A stretch of DNA of 47,234 nucleotides, taken from a virus. Below are positions 28,279 to 36,966 of the stretch, piece after piece. Under the pieces are notes generated by a model. That model saw only the letters and a program-made list of their open reading frames with translations. It made no database searches and was not told where the DNA came from. The stretch's first letter is position 1, and the number at the start of each line of letters is the position of its first letter. Location of the stretch: positions 1-47,234 of IMG/VR virus record IMGVR_UViG_3300049207_000052. One strand, given 5' to 3'. A program made the translations under genes and the position numbers.

Positions 28279-29247
28279 ATGTCCCTGTCGCAAATGCAGG
28301 TCTTCAACCAGTACATCATGCCGGCTACTCTCGAGACGCTGGATCAGTATCTGGCCGCTTTCAACGCCGCAAGTCGTGGCGCGATCGTGCTGTCTCCGGA
28401 CGGTTTCACTGGTGACTTCTTGCAAGAGTCGTTCTTCCAGACCCTGGCTGCTGCCCAGCGCCGTGTCGATCGCTACAGTGCCAACGCCGCTGTTGCTGCG
28501 ACCGATTTGACCGAGCTGAAGAATACTTCGGTCAAGGTTGCAGGTGGTTTCGGTCCGATCCGATACGAGCCGTCGCAAATGACCTGGCTGGAGCGCCCAA
28601 CCACGCAAGGCATCGAGGTTGCGAGCCGCGCGTTCGCTGAAATCCTGCTGAAGGATCAACTGAACACTGCGATCGCCGCCCTGGTCGCTGCTATCACCGC
28701 CCAGGCTGCTGCCGTCAACGATGTGTCTGCTACCGCTGGCATCACCTACGCCGGCCTGAACAACGCCCACGCGAAGTTCGGCGACGCAAGCCAGAACTTG
28801 GTCACCCAAGTGATGCAGGGCACCAGCTACCACAAGTTAGTCGGCCAGAACCTGGCGAACCAGCAGCAGCTGTTCCAGGCCGGCAACGTCCGCGTGGTGG
28901 ACATCCTTGGAAAAATCTCCGTTGTGACGGATGCCCCTGCACTGATGCAGGCAGGTACGCCGAACAAGGAAATCATCCTGTCCCTGGTCCAAGGCGCCGC
29001 TCTGGTTCACGACGGCCGCGACATTGTCAGCAACGTCGAAACCACCAACGGCAAGGAGCGCATCGAGACCACCCTCCAGACCGACTACACCTTCGGCTTG
29101 GGCCTCAAGGGGTATACCTGGGACACCACCGCCGGCGGCAAGTCTCCAACCGACGCCGAGCTGTCTACCGGCACCAACTGGGACAAGACCGCCACCAGCA
29201 TCAAGCACACCGCCGGTGTTGCACTGATCGGTGACGCCTCCAAGTAA
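28279..29247 (+). CDS. Major capsid protein, 322 aa
   Basis: An alanine-rich shell protein expressed after scaffold. Features include FNAASRGAIVLSPDGFTGDFLQESFF near the N-terminus, a helix-rich middle (LKDQLNTAIAALVAAITAQAAAVNDVSAT) and a strand-rich C-terminal region (TLQTDYTFGLGLKGYTWD). Placement between scaffold and head-completion genes and the strong AAGGAA ribosome site support major capsid identity. A HK97-like fold is expected for this phage type but is not proven here. Confidence 0.9.
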   Translation: MSLSQMQVFNQYIMPATLETLDQYLAAFNAASRGAIVLSPDGFTGDFLQESFFQTLAAAQRRVDRYSANAAVAATDLTELKNTSVKVAGGFGPIRYEPSQMTWLERPTTQGIEVASRAFAEILLKDQLNTAIAALVAAITAQAAAVNDVSATAGITYAGLNNAHAKFGDASQNLVTQVMQGTSYHKLVGQNLANQQQLFQAGNVRVVDILGKISVVTDAPALMQAGTPNKEIILSLVQGAALVHDGRDIVSNVETTNGKERIETTLQTDYTFGLGLKGYTWDTTAGGKSPTDAELSTGTNWDKTATSIKHTAGVALIGDASK

Positions 29248-29259
29248 CCCTTCATAGCT

Positions 29260-29282
29260 GAGCCGAGCGTTTCGCCCGGCTC
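29260..29282 (+). terminator. Hairpin after the major capsid gene
   Basis: GAGCCG (29260-29265) pairs with CGGCTC (29277-29282), with further pairing inward. No T run follows. It may protect the abundant capsid mRNA or reduce downstream expression rather than stop transcription. Confidence 0.5.
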
Positions 29283-29297
29283 GGTGAGGGCATGATC

Positions 29298-29864
29298 ATG
29301 AGCAACAAAAATGTCTGGTATCTGCCGGGCCCGTTTCATCAGTACCAAGAAGATGTGAAAGCCCTGGCGAAAAAGTCCGGGCTTCGCATCATTGACGCGA
29401 ACGTCACCGAAAGCCGTGAAGATGAGGCTGAGGACACTCCGGAGGTAACGATCCGGGAAGTGGCGCAGCCGTTGACGCTGGTTGTTGATCAGGGCGAGCA
29501 AGTCGACCATGCCGAGCTGGTGGCCCAGCTTCGAGGCATTGCTGGCCTCATCGATGCCGCCGAGGGCTTGGCGCCGCTGGACCACCCTGGCGCCGGTGAA
29601 CTGGCTATCCGCCTGTTCGACGTGCTGAAGGGTATCAGTGAAGGCATGAACGAACTGGAGGGACTGCGTAGCACTCTGGCGCAGGAAAACGAAGCGTTGC
29701 GGGTCGAGATCGAAGCACTCAAGGCGGCAGCCGACCAGTCGATGGCCGAGCATGACAAGGCTTCAGCTCTCAAGGCCAAACTCGACGACGCGGGCGTTTC
29801 CTACCGCTCCAATGCTTCGATTGAATCGCTGGAAAAGGCTGTCGCTGAGCTGTCCAAGGACTGA
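29298..29864 (+). CDS. Virion-associated protein with C-terminal HeH/LEM-like motif, 188 aa
   Basis: The N-terminus (NVWYLPGPFHQYQEDVKALAKKSGLRIIDAN) precedes helical regions. The end (KASALKAKLDDAGVSYRSNASIESLEKAVAEL) fits a HeH/LEM-like helix-extended-loop-helix found in small phage structural proteins. GAGGG lies 7 bases before the ATG at 29298; an ATG at 29292 is too close to it. It lies between capsid and head-completion genes and so is probably a head or connector component. Confidence 0.7.
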   Translation: MSNKNVWYLPGPFHQYQEDVKALAKKSGLRIIDANVTESREDEAEDTPEVTIREVAQPLTLVVDQGEQVDHAELVAQLRGIAGLIDAAEGLAPLDHPGAGELAIRLFDVLKGISEGMNELEGLRSTLAQENEALRVEIEALKAAADQSMAEHDKASALKAKLDDAGVSYRSNASIESLEKAVAELSKD

Positions 29865-29905
29865 TACTTCGGTCGATCATCAAACTCAAAACTGCGAGTC
29901 ACCGC

Positions 29906-30409
29906 ATGACACTCATCATCGAGGACGGCACCGGCAAGCCGGACGCCGAAAGCTATGCGAGCGCCGAGGATCTGGCGCTGTATGCCGTGAAGTTCGGCGT
30001 CGTCATTCCTGTTGACGTTCCCACGCAAGAGGCCCTGCTTCGCCGGTCCGCCTTGGCGATGGATGGCATGACTTGGAAAGGGCGGAAGATGGGTAGCGAT
30101 CAGGCGCTGGCTTGGCCGCGCCGAGGTATTGAATTGGACTGCGAGATCAAGCCGGACAACTATCTGCCGGCGCGCATCCAGTACGGCCAGATGGCCTTGG
30201 CTGCCGAGATTCACCGGGACGACATCGACCCGGTGGAGAGCAGAAAGGGTGCGGTTACGCTGGAGCGTGTCGAAGGGGCGGTAACTCGCGAGTACGCGAC
30301 GATTTCCAACACCAGCGGCCGACTGTTGCCGGCGGCGCCGGACCGGCCGAGCGCAACGCAGTTTGCTGATTACTTGCAGAGACGTGGGCTATTCGCTGTT
30401 CGGGCGTAA
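29906..30409 (+). CDS. Head completion/connector protein (DnaT-like family), 167 aa
   Basis: The pattern DAESYASAEDLALYAVKFGV...LLRRSALAMDGMTWKGRKMGSDQALAWPRRGI fits the phage family labelled DnaT-like ssDNA-binding, which in tailed phages occupies the head-tail adaptor position after the capsid gene. It probably docks on the portal and helps close the head. There is only a weak ribosome site. Identity is fairly clear from sequence and synteny; the DnaT name should not be taken as function. Confidence 0.8.
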   Translation: MTLIIEDGTGKPDAESYASAEDLALYAVKFGVVIPVDVPTQEALLRRSALAMDGMTWKGRKMGSDQALAWPRRGIELDCEIKPDNYLPARIQYGQMALAAEIHRDDIDPVESRKGAVTLERVEGAVTREYATISNTSGRLLPAAPDRPSATQFADYLQRRGLFAVRA

Positions 30410-30411
30410 CG

Positions 30412-30717
30412 CTACATCCCGAGTTCATGCTCAAGCAGCTCAGCTTTAAAAATTTTGACAAGTGATTCTTCGCTACTCCCTTTGATAGCGGCAGCCAGTA
30501 CCGTTATGGAGACAGGAGAGAAATCCCCAACTGTGGGCACATATTTGTCTTGAATATCCTTTGTTAAGCATTCAGCTCTGGTGCCGAGCAGTACGAGTCG
30601 TATCCGTTCCCGCAACGACATCCTATACGGGTACTCCGCAAAGCGACCCTGGTCAATCGACCTTTCGAGATGAGAGATTGCCTCCAACAAATAGGTGCCT
30701 TTTTCTTGATTGTTCAT
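30412..30717 (-). CDS. Leftward cargo protein, 101 aa
   Basis: A helical soluble protein (TYLLEAISHLERSIDQGRFAEYPYRMSLRERIRLVLLG) with AT-richer codons than its neighbours. AAGGAA lies about 6 bases before the ATG at 30717. It is inserted against the late operon between the head connector and the next head-tail gene, so it is a moron probably expressed from its own promoter in the lysogen. No family is recognised. Confidence 0.65.
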   Translation of the reverse strand: MNNQEKGTYLLEAISHLERSIDQGRFAEYPYRMSLRERIRLVLLGTRAECLTKDIQDKYVPTVGDFSPVSITVLAAAIKGSSEESLVKIFKAELLEHELGM

Positions 30718-30739
30718 CCGAATTCCTTGGGTAATTTCC

Positions 30740-31108
30740 ATGACCTTCTACGAAGAAATGGCCGTGATGGCTCTGGACATGATCACAGAGTTCGGTCAGC
30801 CCGTAATCATCCGGGATATCAAGTTAGGTGAGTACGACCCTGGCACAGGCACCGTGCCACCGGATACCGTCGTTGAACAGACCGCCCAGGGCATTCTGCT
30901 CGACTTCACCGGGCAAGAATTCCAAGCCAACAGCCTCATCAAGGTTGGCGACAAAAAGCTCAAGATCGCTGCGCAGGGCCTGGATTGGCCTCCGAGCCTT
31001 CTGAACAAAATCATCGTTCAGGGGCGCATATGGTCGATCATTCCGCCGCTGAAAGAGATCAACCCGGCCGGCACGCCGATTCTTTATGAACTGCAGGTGA
31101 GGTCATGA
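30740..31108 (+). CDS. Head-tail joining (neck) protein, 122 aa
   Basis: A strand-rich protein (GQPVIIRDIKLGEYDPGTGTV; QGILLDFTGQEFQANSLIKVGDKKLKIAAQG) with the profile of phage head-closure proteins that sit under the connector. It is followed by tail-completion-like genes with ATGA overlaps. The ribosome site is weak. The assignment rests on position and fold impression. Confidence 0.72.
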   Translation: MTFYEEMAVMALDMITEFGQPVIIRDIKLGEYDPGTGTVPPDTVVEQTAQGILLDFTGQEFQANSLIKVGDKKLKIAAQGLDWPPSLLNKIIVQGRIWSIIPPLKEINPAGTPILYELQVRS

Positions 31109-31701
31109 GCATGGCAGGCGCCGGGCAATCTGGCAGCTTCACGCTGAGCCTGGCCGAGTTCGCTCAACAAGCCACGGAAGCCATCGACGCGAGTCTGCGC
31201 GAGATAATCATCGAGGTTGGCAGCAGCGTCATACGCATGTCACCGGTGGGGAATCCCGAGATCTGGGCACAGAACACCGTGGCTCGCGAGTACAACAAGG
31301 CCGTCGACGACCATAACAGCGCGCTACGCAGCGACCCAGCCAATCTGACCAAGGCCGGACGGCTGAAGGCTGGACGGAAGCTGAACGATGGCATGGATAT
31401 CATCGCACCGGAAGGTTATGTGGGCGGGCGGTTTCGGGCCAACTGGCACCTTTCGATCAATGTCGTTGAAAACGTCACGTTTGACGAGGTTGATCCTGGC
31501 GGGCAGGTGACGATAGCTGCGCTGGTCTCGGCGGTCAGTGATTTCACGGCGGGCCAGACAGCCTACCTCATCAATAACCTTCCATACGCCATCCCGCTGG
31601 AGTTTGGGCATTCGACCCAGGCGCCTGGCGGCATGGTTCGTATCACCGTGGCCCGCTTCCAGCAGATCGTGCAGGAGGCCATCAGGAATAACCAGGTATG
31701 A
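31105..31701 (+). CDS. HK97 gp10-like neck/tail completion protein, 198 aa
   Basis: The segment SLREIIIEVGSSVIRMSPVGNPEIW, the GGRFRANWHLS block and LPYAIPLEFGHSTQAPGGMVRITVARFQQIV match the HK97 gp10-like family, whose members cap or complete the tail end that meets the head. ATGA overlaps on both sides put it in the neck module. Confidence 0.82.
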   Translation: MSMAGAGQSGSFTLSLAEFAQQATEAIDASLREIIIEVGSSVIRMSPVGNPEIWAQNTVAREYNKAVDDHNSALRSDPANLTKAGRLKAGRKLNDGMDIIAPEGYVGGRFRANWHLSINVVENVTFDEVDPGGQVTIAALVSAVSDFTAGQTAYLINNLPYAIPLEFGHSTQAPGGMVRITVARFQQIVQEAIRNNQV

Positions 31702-32114
31702 GCCACAAGATCATCCGCTCGCTGCTGGAGTCTCGCCTGAGCGCCTGGGCGAGCGATCGAACGCCCCCGTTGCGCATCGCGTACCAGAACGTTGCGTTCA
31801 CCCCGAACAACGGCGAGACGTACCTGCGAGCGTTTCTTCTGCCAGCAGGTACCGACAGCAACGACCTGGCCGGTGCGCACCGGCTGTACACCGGCGTATT
31901 TCAAATCACCATCGTGACACCGACAGGCAATGGCCCCTCGGGTGCAGAGACGATCGCTGACGAACTCGCAGCGCTATACCCCCTCAACGACCGGTTGATT
32001 CGCAACGGCCTCACAGCCCTGATCATGACTCCGGTTGAGCCAGGTCCCGAACAAACTGAGAACACCGCGTTCGCCTTGCCCGTCTCGTTCCAGTACCGAG
32101 CCGACACCACTTAA
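31698..32114 (+). CDS. Tail terminator protein (DUF4128-like), 138 aa
   Basis: The pattern RSLLESRLSAWASDRTPPLRIAYQNVAFTP...YLRAFLLPAGT...GAHRLYTGVFQITIVTP fits the DUF4128/lambda gpU-type tail terminator, which stops tail polymerisation and joins head to tail. It starts with an ATGA overlap and is followed by a hairpin before the major tail gene. Confidence 0.82.
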   Translation: MSHKIIRSLLESRLSAWASDRTPPLRIAYQNVAFTPNNGETYLRAFLLPAGTDSNDLAGAHRLYTGVFQITIVTPTGNGPSGAETIADELAALYPLNDRLIRNGLTALIMTPVEPGPEQTENTAFALPVSFQYRADTT

Positions 32115-32136
32115 TCCGCCCGTTGGGCAACCCAGG

Positions 32137-32156
32137 AACCCGCCATCGAGCGGGTT
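32137..32156 (+). terminator. Hairpin before the major tail protein gene
   Basis: AACCCGC (32137-32143) pairs with GCGGGTT (32150-32156) around CATCGA, with only a few T after it. It separates the neck genes from the highly expressed tail tube gene and may adjust transcript levels. Confidence 0.5.
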
Positions 32157-32183
32157 TCGTCATTTCTGCACAGAGGAAAACCC

Positions 32184-32831
32184 ATGAGCGTCTCTATTCC
32201 CAACGGCACTACCTTCGAAATCGCCAGCGTCATGAGCGCTGCGAAGCCGTTCACTGCAATTTCCAACGCCAATCCGGCTGTCTTGACCGCAGCGGCCCAT
32301 GGCCTGGCCGATGGCGACATCATCGTCATTGACTCGGGCTGGGCGAAACTCAACGGTCGTCCGTCTCGGGTGATTGACTCCGATGTCGGCGACTTCGCCG
32401 CGGAAGGGATCAACACTACCAGCGTCAAGAGTTTCCCGGCTGGTTCTGGGGCAGGCTCTGTCCGAGCCGCCTCCAGTTTCATTCAAATTTCCCAGATCAC
32501 TGAGCCGGCCGCCAACGGCGGTGAGCAGCAGTTCCTGACCTACGGGTTTCTGGAAGATGACGACGACCGTCAACTCCCGACCACCAAATCGGCCAGCAGC
32601 ATGACGCTGCCGGTGGCAGATGATCCCAATCAACCGTTCGTTGCGGTCGTTGAGGCTGCGGACGAAGACAAGGAGCCGCGGCTGATTCGCGCAAATCTCC
32701 CGTCTGGCTCGACCATCCTCTACTACGCCTACGTGTCGATCACTGCGACGCCGACGCTGAGCCGGAACAATATCATGACCCGGACCATCACCCTGTCGTT
32801 CGCGTCCCGTCCAACTCGCTACAACGCCTAA
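32184..32831 (+). CDS. Major tail tube protein, 215 aa
   Basis: The product resembles lambda gpV-type tube proteins: strands throughout (TTFEIASVMSAAKPFTAISNANPAVLTAAAHGLADGDIIVID) and a C-terminal block (STILYYAYVSITATPTLSRNNIMTRTITLSF). It precedes the tail chaperone pair and tape measure as expected. GAGGAAAA lies before the ATG. Copies stack to form the tube of the long tail. Confidence 0.88.
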   Translation: MSVSIPNGTTFEIASVMSAAKPFTAISNANPAVLTAAAHGLADGDIIVIDSGWAKLNGRPSRVIDSDVGDFAAEGINTTSVKSFPAGSGAGSVRAASSFIQISQITEPAANGGEQQFLTYGFLEDDDDRQLPTTKSASSMTLPVADDPNQPFVAVVEAADEDKEPRLIRANLPSGSTILYYAYVSITATPTLSRNNIMTRTITLSFASRPTRYNA

Positions 32832-32840
32832 GGAGGCCTC

Positions 32841-33224
32841 ATGGCAAAGTTTTCAATCGCGCCGAAGCCGACCTTTACGGTCGACGTAGCGATACCCCAG
32901 GTTGGCGGCAAGCCGGTCATGGTCCCGTTCACGTTTCAATACCGCGACCGCACCGCCCTGGCTGAGCTGTTTGACGCTTGGAGTGCAAAGGCTGAAGCCT
33001 TGAACGAACGTTTCAAAGGCACTGAGCCAACCATCTCTGATATCACCCAGGCGGAAGTCGAGCAGGGTGTCGAGCAGGTTCGGGATCTGGTCGTGGCCTG
33101 GGGTTTCAGCGACAAGCTGAACGACGAATCCATCACCGCGCTGGTGAAGAGCTGCATCGGTGTTTCGGATGCTGTTGTGAAGGCGTACAGCGACGCCTTC
33201 GGCAAGGCCCGCCTGGGAAACTGA
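32841..33224 (+). CDS. Tail assembly chaperone G-like, 127 aa
   Basis: It resembles lambda gpG-type tail assembly chaperones: FTFQYRDRTALAELFDAWSAKAEAL near the middle, a helical C-terminus (VEQVRDLVVAWGFSDKLNDESITALVKSCIG). It coats and organises the tape measure before tube assembly. Just before its stop lies GGGAAAC (33215-33221), a canonical -1 slippery site, so a fraction of ribosomes makes the longer GT product. Confidence 0.88.
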   Translation: MAKFSIAPKPTFTVDVAIPQVGGKPVMVPFTFQYRDRTALAELFDAWSAKAEALNERFKGTEPTISDITQAEVEQGVEQVRDLVVAWGFSDKLNDESITALVKSCIGVSDAVVKAYSDAFGKARLGN

Positions 33225-33544
33225 CCGCCGCCGCCCGGGCGCTCTACGAGCCAGCCGCAACCGCCGAGCAATTGGCGGTATTCGGATTCTCCCCTGAAGA
33301 CTATGACGAGACGTTCGAAGTCTGGCCGGACGCCTGGTCTTCGTTCCTCGTCATGGACGCAATGGGAACGCAGTGGCGTACCGGCGCGTGCGGCGCTACC
33401 GGTCTTGATTATGCCGTGCTGCCCAGCGTGATGCGCCTTATCGGCGTGCCTGCAAAGGATCGGCCGATAGTTTTCCAGGACATTCGTGTGATGGAGTCGG
33501 AAGCGATCGCCGTAATGGCTGAGTTACGCGATAACCGCCCGTGA
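32841..33544 (+). CDS. Tail assembly chaperone GT fusion by -1 frameshift, 234 aa
   Basis: After AAC at 33219-33221 a one-base backward slip re-reads C33221 as the first base of CTG. The new frame continues LTAAARALYEPAATAEQLAVFGFSPEDYDETFEVWPD to the stop at 33544. The added part is a DUF1799-like T domain. No usable start with a ribosome site exists for that domain on its own. Lambda makes gpGT the same way with GGGAAAG, and the ratio of G to GT matters for tail assembly. Translation of this region as join(32841..33221, 33221..33544) is therefore preferred. Confidence 0.85.
33215..33221 (+). promoter_or_regulatory. Programmed -1 frameshift slippery site GGGAAAC
   Basis: The heptamer is placed as G GGA AAC in the zero frame, two codons before the TGA at 33222-33224. 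It has the XXXYYYZ pattern used by lambda G/GT. GC-rich sequence follows. Confidence 0.85.
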
Positions 33545-33571
33545 GAACGGGCACCTATTCAAGGTGAGTCG

Positions 33572-36500
33572 ATGAACATTGCAGAACTCGGCGTCAAAAT
33601 CGACTCGGCCGATGCAATCCAGGCTAAGACGAGCCTGGATGAAATGGCGAAGGCCGGCGGCCGGGCCGAGCAATCTGCTGTTTCGCTGATGAACGAAATG
33701 CAGGCCCTGGAGAAGTCGCTGTCCACCGGTGCAAAAACCACCCAGGACCTAGCAAAGCAGAGAGACGCTCTCACCAAACTGACCAAGACCGGGGCCTATG
33801 GCGAGGCTGAATTCACCAAGATTACCGCTCAGCTCGACAAGCAACAGGTAGCCCTTGCGAAATCCACCATGGATGAGCAGAAGGCCCTGAACAGCCTCCT
33901 GGGCGCCATTGACCCGGCCCGCGCGGCACTGGCGAAGCTGGACAAGCAAGTTGAGGATTTGGGCAGGCATCTGGACGCCGGTCGGATCAGTCAGGATGAG
34001 TTCAATTCCTCGCTGAGCAAGATCGACAACGACTACGCGAAGCTCGAAAAGACCGCCACCGGATTCGACAAGCTGCGCCTTGGCACCCGCCAAGCCCAGG
34101 AAAACGTCGTTCAACTGGGTAATGCGCTGTCCTCGGGTGACTGGGGCAGCGGCGTGCGCGCTGTCGCCCAGCTGGGAGCGGGCGCTGGCGCTTCGGCTGC
34201 CGGCCTCCTTGCCATCTTGGCCCCGATCGCTCTTGCTACTGCCGCGGTTGGCGCGCTCGGGGTGGCCTACTACAAGGGTAGCGAAGAGCAGGATAGCTTC
34301 AACAAGTCGCTGATACTGACCGGCAACTATGCGGGCGTGAGCGCTGGGCAGCTTGGGAATTTGGCGCGCCAGGTGGGCGCTACAGTCGGCACAACCGGGC
34401 AGGCCGCCGAAGTTCTGGCGCTGCTGGCGGGGAACGGCAAGATCGCTGGCGAAAGCTTCCTGGGCGTAACCCAGGCCGCTGTGTCGATGCGGGAAGCCAC
34501 CGGCAAAGCAGTCAAGGAGACGGTAGCCGAGTTCGAAAAGATCGCCGATGAGCCGGTGAAGGCCTCGGCTGCGCTCAATGAGCAATACCACTATCTGACG
34601 GCCTCGGTTTATTCGCAGATCATTGCGCTCGAGAAACAGGGCGACCATGCCGGCGCGGTGAAGCTGGCAACCGAGCAGTACGCCGACGCTATCAACGAGC
34701 GGACTCCGAGAATTCTGGAGAACCTGAGCTTCTGGGAGAAGGGGTACAACGCGGTAGCTCGGGCAGCGGATGGCCTGAAGAACCTGGGGCGTCCCGATAT
34801 CGATGCTGACATCGACCAGGCCCGACGAAACCTGGAGCAGGCCCAGTCAGGGAATGTCGGGGCGTTCCAGAACCAGAAGGAAATGGTTGAGCTCTATGGC
34901 AACCAGCTCAACATGCTCGAGGATCAGAAGGCTGCGGCGGAGGACATCGCCAAGTGGGAAGGTGAGCAGGCCAAAGCTCAGCGGAATGCTGTCACGGCGA
35001 TGGGCAAAGTTGATGCCTTGAGCAAGTCCGCCTGGACGAATGAGCAAAAGCGCGCCGACGCACTGAAGGAGTACAAGCGGCAGCTCGACGATATTCGCAA
35101 AGTCAGCCCCAACGATGCGCGTCTGAATCAGGCCGTGGTCGATAAGAACATTGCGAATATCAACGACCAGTTCAAGGATCCAAAGGCGGCTGCAGGTGCT
35201 GTCGACCTGACCAGCTTCAACAACTCGAAAAACGCGCTCAACGAAATTCTGTCCGATTACAAAAACGCCCAAAAGGAACTGGACGCAGCCCAAAAAGCTG
35301 GTCTTGTCTCGCAGTCTGACTATCTGCTGAAACGCCAGGCGATGATCGGCAATCAGCGCGACGAAGTAACCGCCGCTTACGAGGCGGAAATCTCGGCGCT
35401 TGAGGCGACCAAGGGTAAAGCCGGTACGTCAGCCGCCCAGCGTATCCAGTTGGACCAGAAGATTGCTGACGCGCGCTCGGCGATGGTCAAGGCTCAGAAG
35501 GAATCCGATTCTGAGCTGGCCGTGCTGTCCGCGAACGAAGAGGGCCGCCTAAAGAAACAGGCCCTGGCCGTCAACACTTATACCGGGGCACTGCAACGCC
35601 AAGTTGAAACGCTTCGAGAGCAGGGGATTCGAGCAGCATCCGGCCTGGGTCAGGGTGATCGGCAACGTGGGCTGACAGATCAGCAGAACGGCATCGACGA
35701 TCGCATCAACCAGCAGCGGCTCGAACTGGCGAATCAGTACGGCGACGGCTCGCGCGGCATGAGCCTCGACGAGTACACGCAGAAGCTCAACGCACTGAAA
35801 GCCACGCAGCAGGATCTGCACGACACAGTGCAGGCCAACTACGACGATATGACCGCAGCCCAGGGCAGCTGGAGCGCTGGAGCATCGTCGGCCTGGCAGA
35901 ACTACCTGGAGTCGGCGCGGGACGTGGCCGGACAGACGAAAAGTCTGTTCACCAATGCCTTCAGCTCGATGGAGGATGCCATCGTCAACTTCGCCATGAC
36001 CGGGAAGTTGTCCTTTGCGGATTTTACCAAGTCCATCCTGGCGGACATGACGCGTATTGCGACCCGGGCCGCGGCGTCCTCAGCAATGGAGGCTCTGTTC
36101 GGCCTTGCAGCCTCTGCCGCCGGCTCGTATTTCGGTGGAGGCACAACATCTGCGGGCTCAACCCAGGCCGGGTACTCCGGCGACCTGTCAGGCTTCACCC
36201 CGAATAGCGTCCAGGCCAAGGGCGGCGCCTGGTCGGGCGGCGTGCAGATGTTCGCCAATGGCGCAGCCTTCACCAACTCCATCGTCAGCAAACCGACCGC
36301 GTTCGGCATGTCCGGCGGCGGTATTGGGGTGATGGGCGAGGCCGGGGAAGAGGCGATCATGCCGCTGACCCGCACGGCTGGCGGCCAACTGGGCGTTCGC
36401 GCTATCTCGGGTGGCGGTAGCGGTGGCGGGAACGTTTACAACTTCCCCGTCGCCGTCTCCGTGCAAACCACCGGTGATGGTGGCGCAACTACCACGGAAG

Positions 36501-36619
36501 ACACCACGCAGCTGGGTAGGGGCATCCAGCAAGCGGCCAAGACCGAAGCCGAAACAGCAATTGCCAGGGGCTTGCAGCCAGGCGGCGCCATCTGGCGCGT
36601 TATCAATGGGAGGGGCTGA
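33572..36619 (+). CDS. Tail length tape measure protein, 1015 aa
   Basis: A long, mainly helical protein with early coiled coils, a hydrophobic alanine-rich segment at about residues 200-235 (AGLLAILAPIALATAAVGALGVAYY), further coils, and a glycine-rich C-terminus with the typical GVMGEAGEEAIMPLTR motif. Its length sets tail length during assembly and it may be injected with the DNA. It follows the frameshifted chaperone genes exactly as in lambda. The stop overlaps the minor tail M start. Confidence 0.95.
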   Translation: MNIAELGVKIDSADAIQAKTSLDEMAKAGGRAEQSAVSLMNEMQALEKSLSTGAKTTQDLAKQRDALTKLTKTGAYGEAEFTKITAQLDKQQVALAKSTMDEQKALNSLLGAIDPARAALAKLDKQVEDLGRHLDAGRISQDEFNSSLSKIDNDYAKLEKTATGFDKLRLGTRQAQENVVQLGNALSSGDWGSGVRAVAQLGAGAGASAAGLLAILAPIALATAAVGALGVAYYKGSEEQDSFNKSLILTGNYAGVSAGQLGNLARQVGATVGTTGQAAEVLALLAGNGKIAGESFLGVTQAAVSMREATGKAVKETVAEFEKIADEPVKASAALNEQYHYLTASVYSQIIALEKQGDHAGAVKLATEQYADAINERTPRILENLSFWEKGYNAVARAADGLKNLGRPDIDADIDQARRNLEQAQSGNVGAFQNQKEMVELYGNQLNMLEDQKAAAEDIAKWEGEQAKAQRNAVTAMGKVDALSKSAWTNEQKRADALKEYKRQLDDIRKVSPNDARLNQAVVDKNIANINDQFKDPKAAAGAVDLTSFNNSKNALNEILSDYKNAQKELDAAQKAGLVSQSDYLLKRQAMIGNQRDEVTAAYEAEISALEATKGKAGTSAAQRIQLDQKIADARSAMVKAQKESDSELAVLSANEEGRLKKQALAVNTYTGALQRQVETLREQGIRAASGLGQGDRQRGLTDQQNGIDDRINQQRLELANQYGDGSRGMSLDEYTQKLNALKATQQDLHDTVQANYDDMTAAQGSWSAGASSAWQNYLESARDVAGQTKSLFTNAFSSMEDAIVNFAMTGKLSFADFTKSILADMTRIATRAAASSAMEALFGLAASAAGSYFGGGTTSAGSTQAGYSGDLSGFTPNSVQAKGGAWSGGVQMFANGAAFTNSIVSKPTAFGMSGGGIGVMGEAGEEAIMPLTRTAGGQLGVRAISGGGSGGGNVYNFPVAVSVQTTGDGGATTTEDTTQLGRGIQQAAKTEAETAIARGLQPGGAIWRVINGRG

Positions 36620-36957
36620 TGGCTATCGAAACATTCACCTGGCCCACCCAACACGGAGATGCGCCCGAGATTAACTTTCGGGTGCGCACCTCCAGGTTCG
36701 GCGGTGGTTACAGGCAGGAAGTGGGAGACGGACCAAACAACAAGGAAGACTCATACCCCATCACCCATACCGGTCCGGAAGCGAGGGTGCAGCAGATCGT
36801 GGACTTCCTCGACAGGCACGCCGGCGCGAAGGCCTTTCTTTGGACAACGCCGCTCGGCCAGCTCGGGCTGTTTTCCTGCAAGAGCTACGTGCCCACGCCT
36901 GCGGGCGGCGGCGCTTTCAAACTAACGGCCACATTTGAACGGGCCTACCATCCATAA
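36619..36957 (+). CDS. Minor tail protein M, 112 aa
   Basis: It matches lambda gpM-type proteins: ETFTWPTQHGDAPEINFRVRTSRFGGGYRQEVGDGPNN at the N-terminus and KAFLWTTPLGQLGLFSCKSY towards the end. It is part of the tail tip hub that is built with L, K, I and J. The start overlaps the tape measure stop as TGATG. Confidence 0.9.
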   Translation: MAIETFTWPTQHGDAPEINFRVRTSRFGGGYRQEVGDGPNNKEDSYPITHTGPEARVQQIVDFLDRHAGAKAFLWTTPLGQLGLFSCKSYVPTPAGGGAFKLTATFERAYHP

Positions 36958-36966
36958 GGGGCAACA

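Noticed and set aside
27465-28833. Minus-strand open frames opposite scaffold and capsid genes
   Set aside because: Both real genes on the plus strand are well supported; the antisense text has no protein-like features.
33272-33544. DUF1799-like protein as an independent gene starting TTG
   Set aside because: No ribosome site precedes it, and the reading is open back to the slippery site, so it is better explained as the frameshifted C-terminal part of GT.
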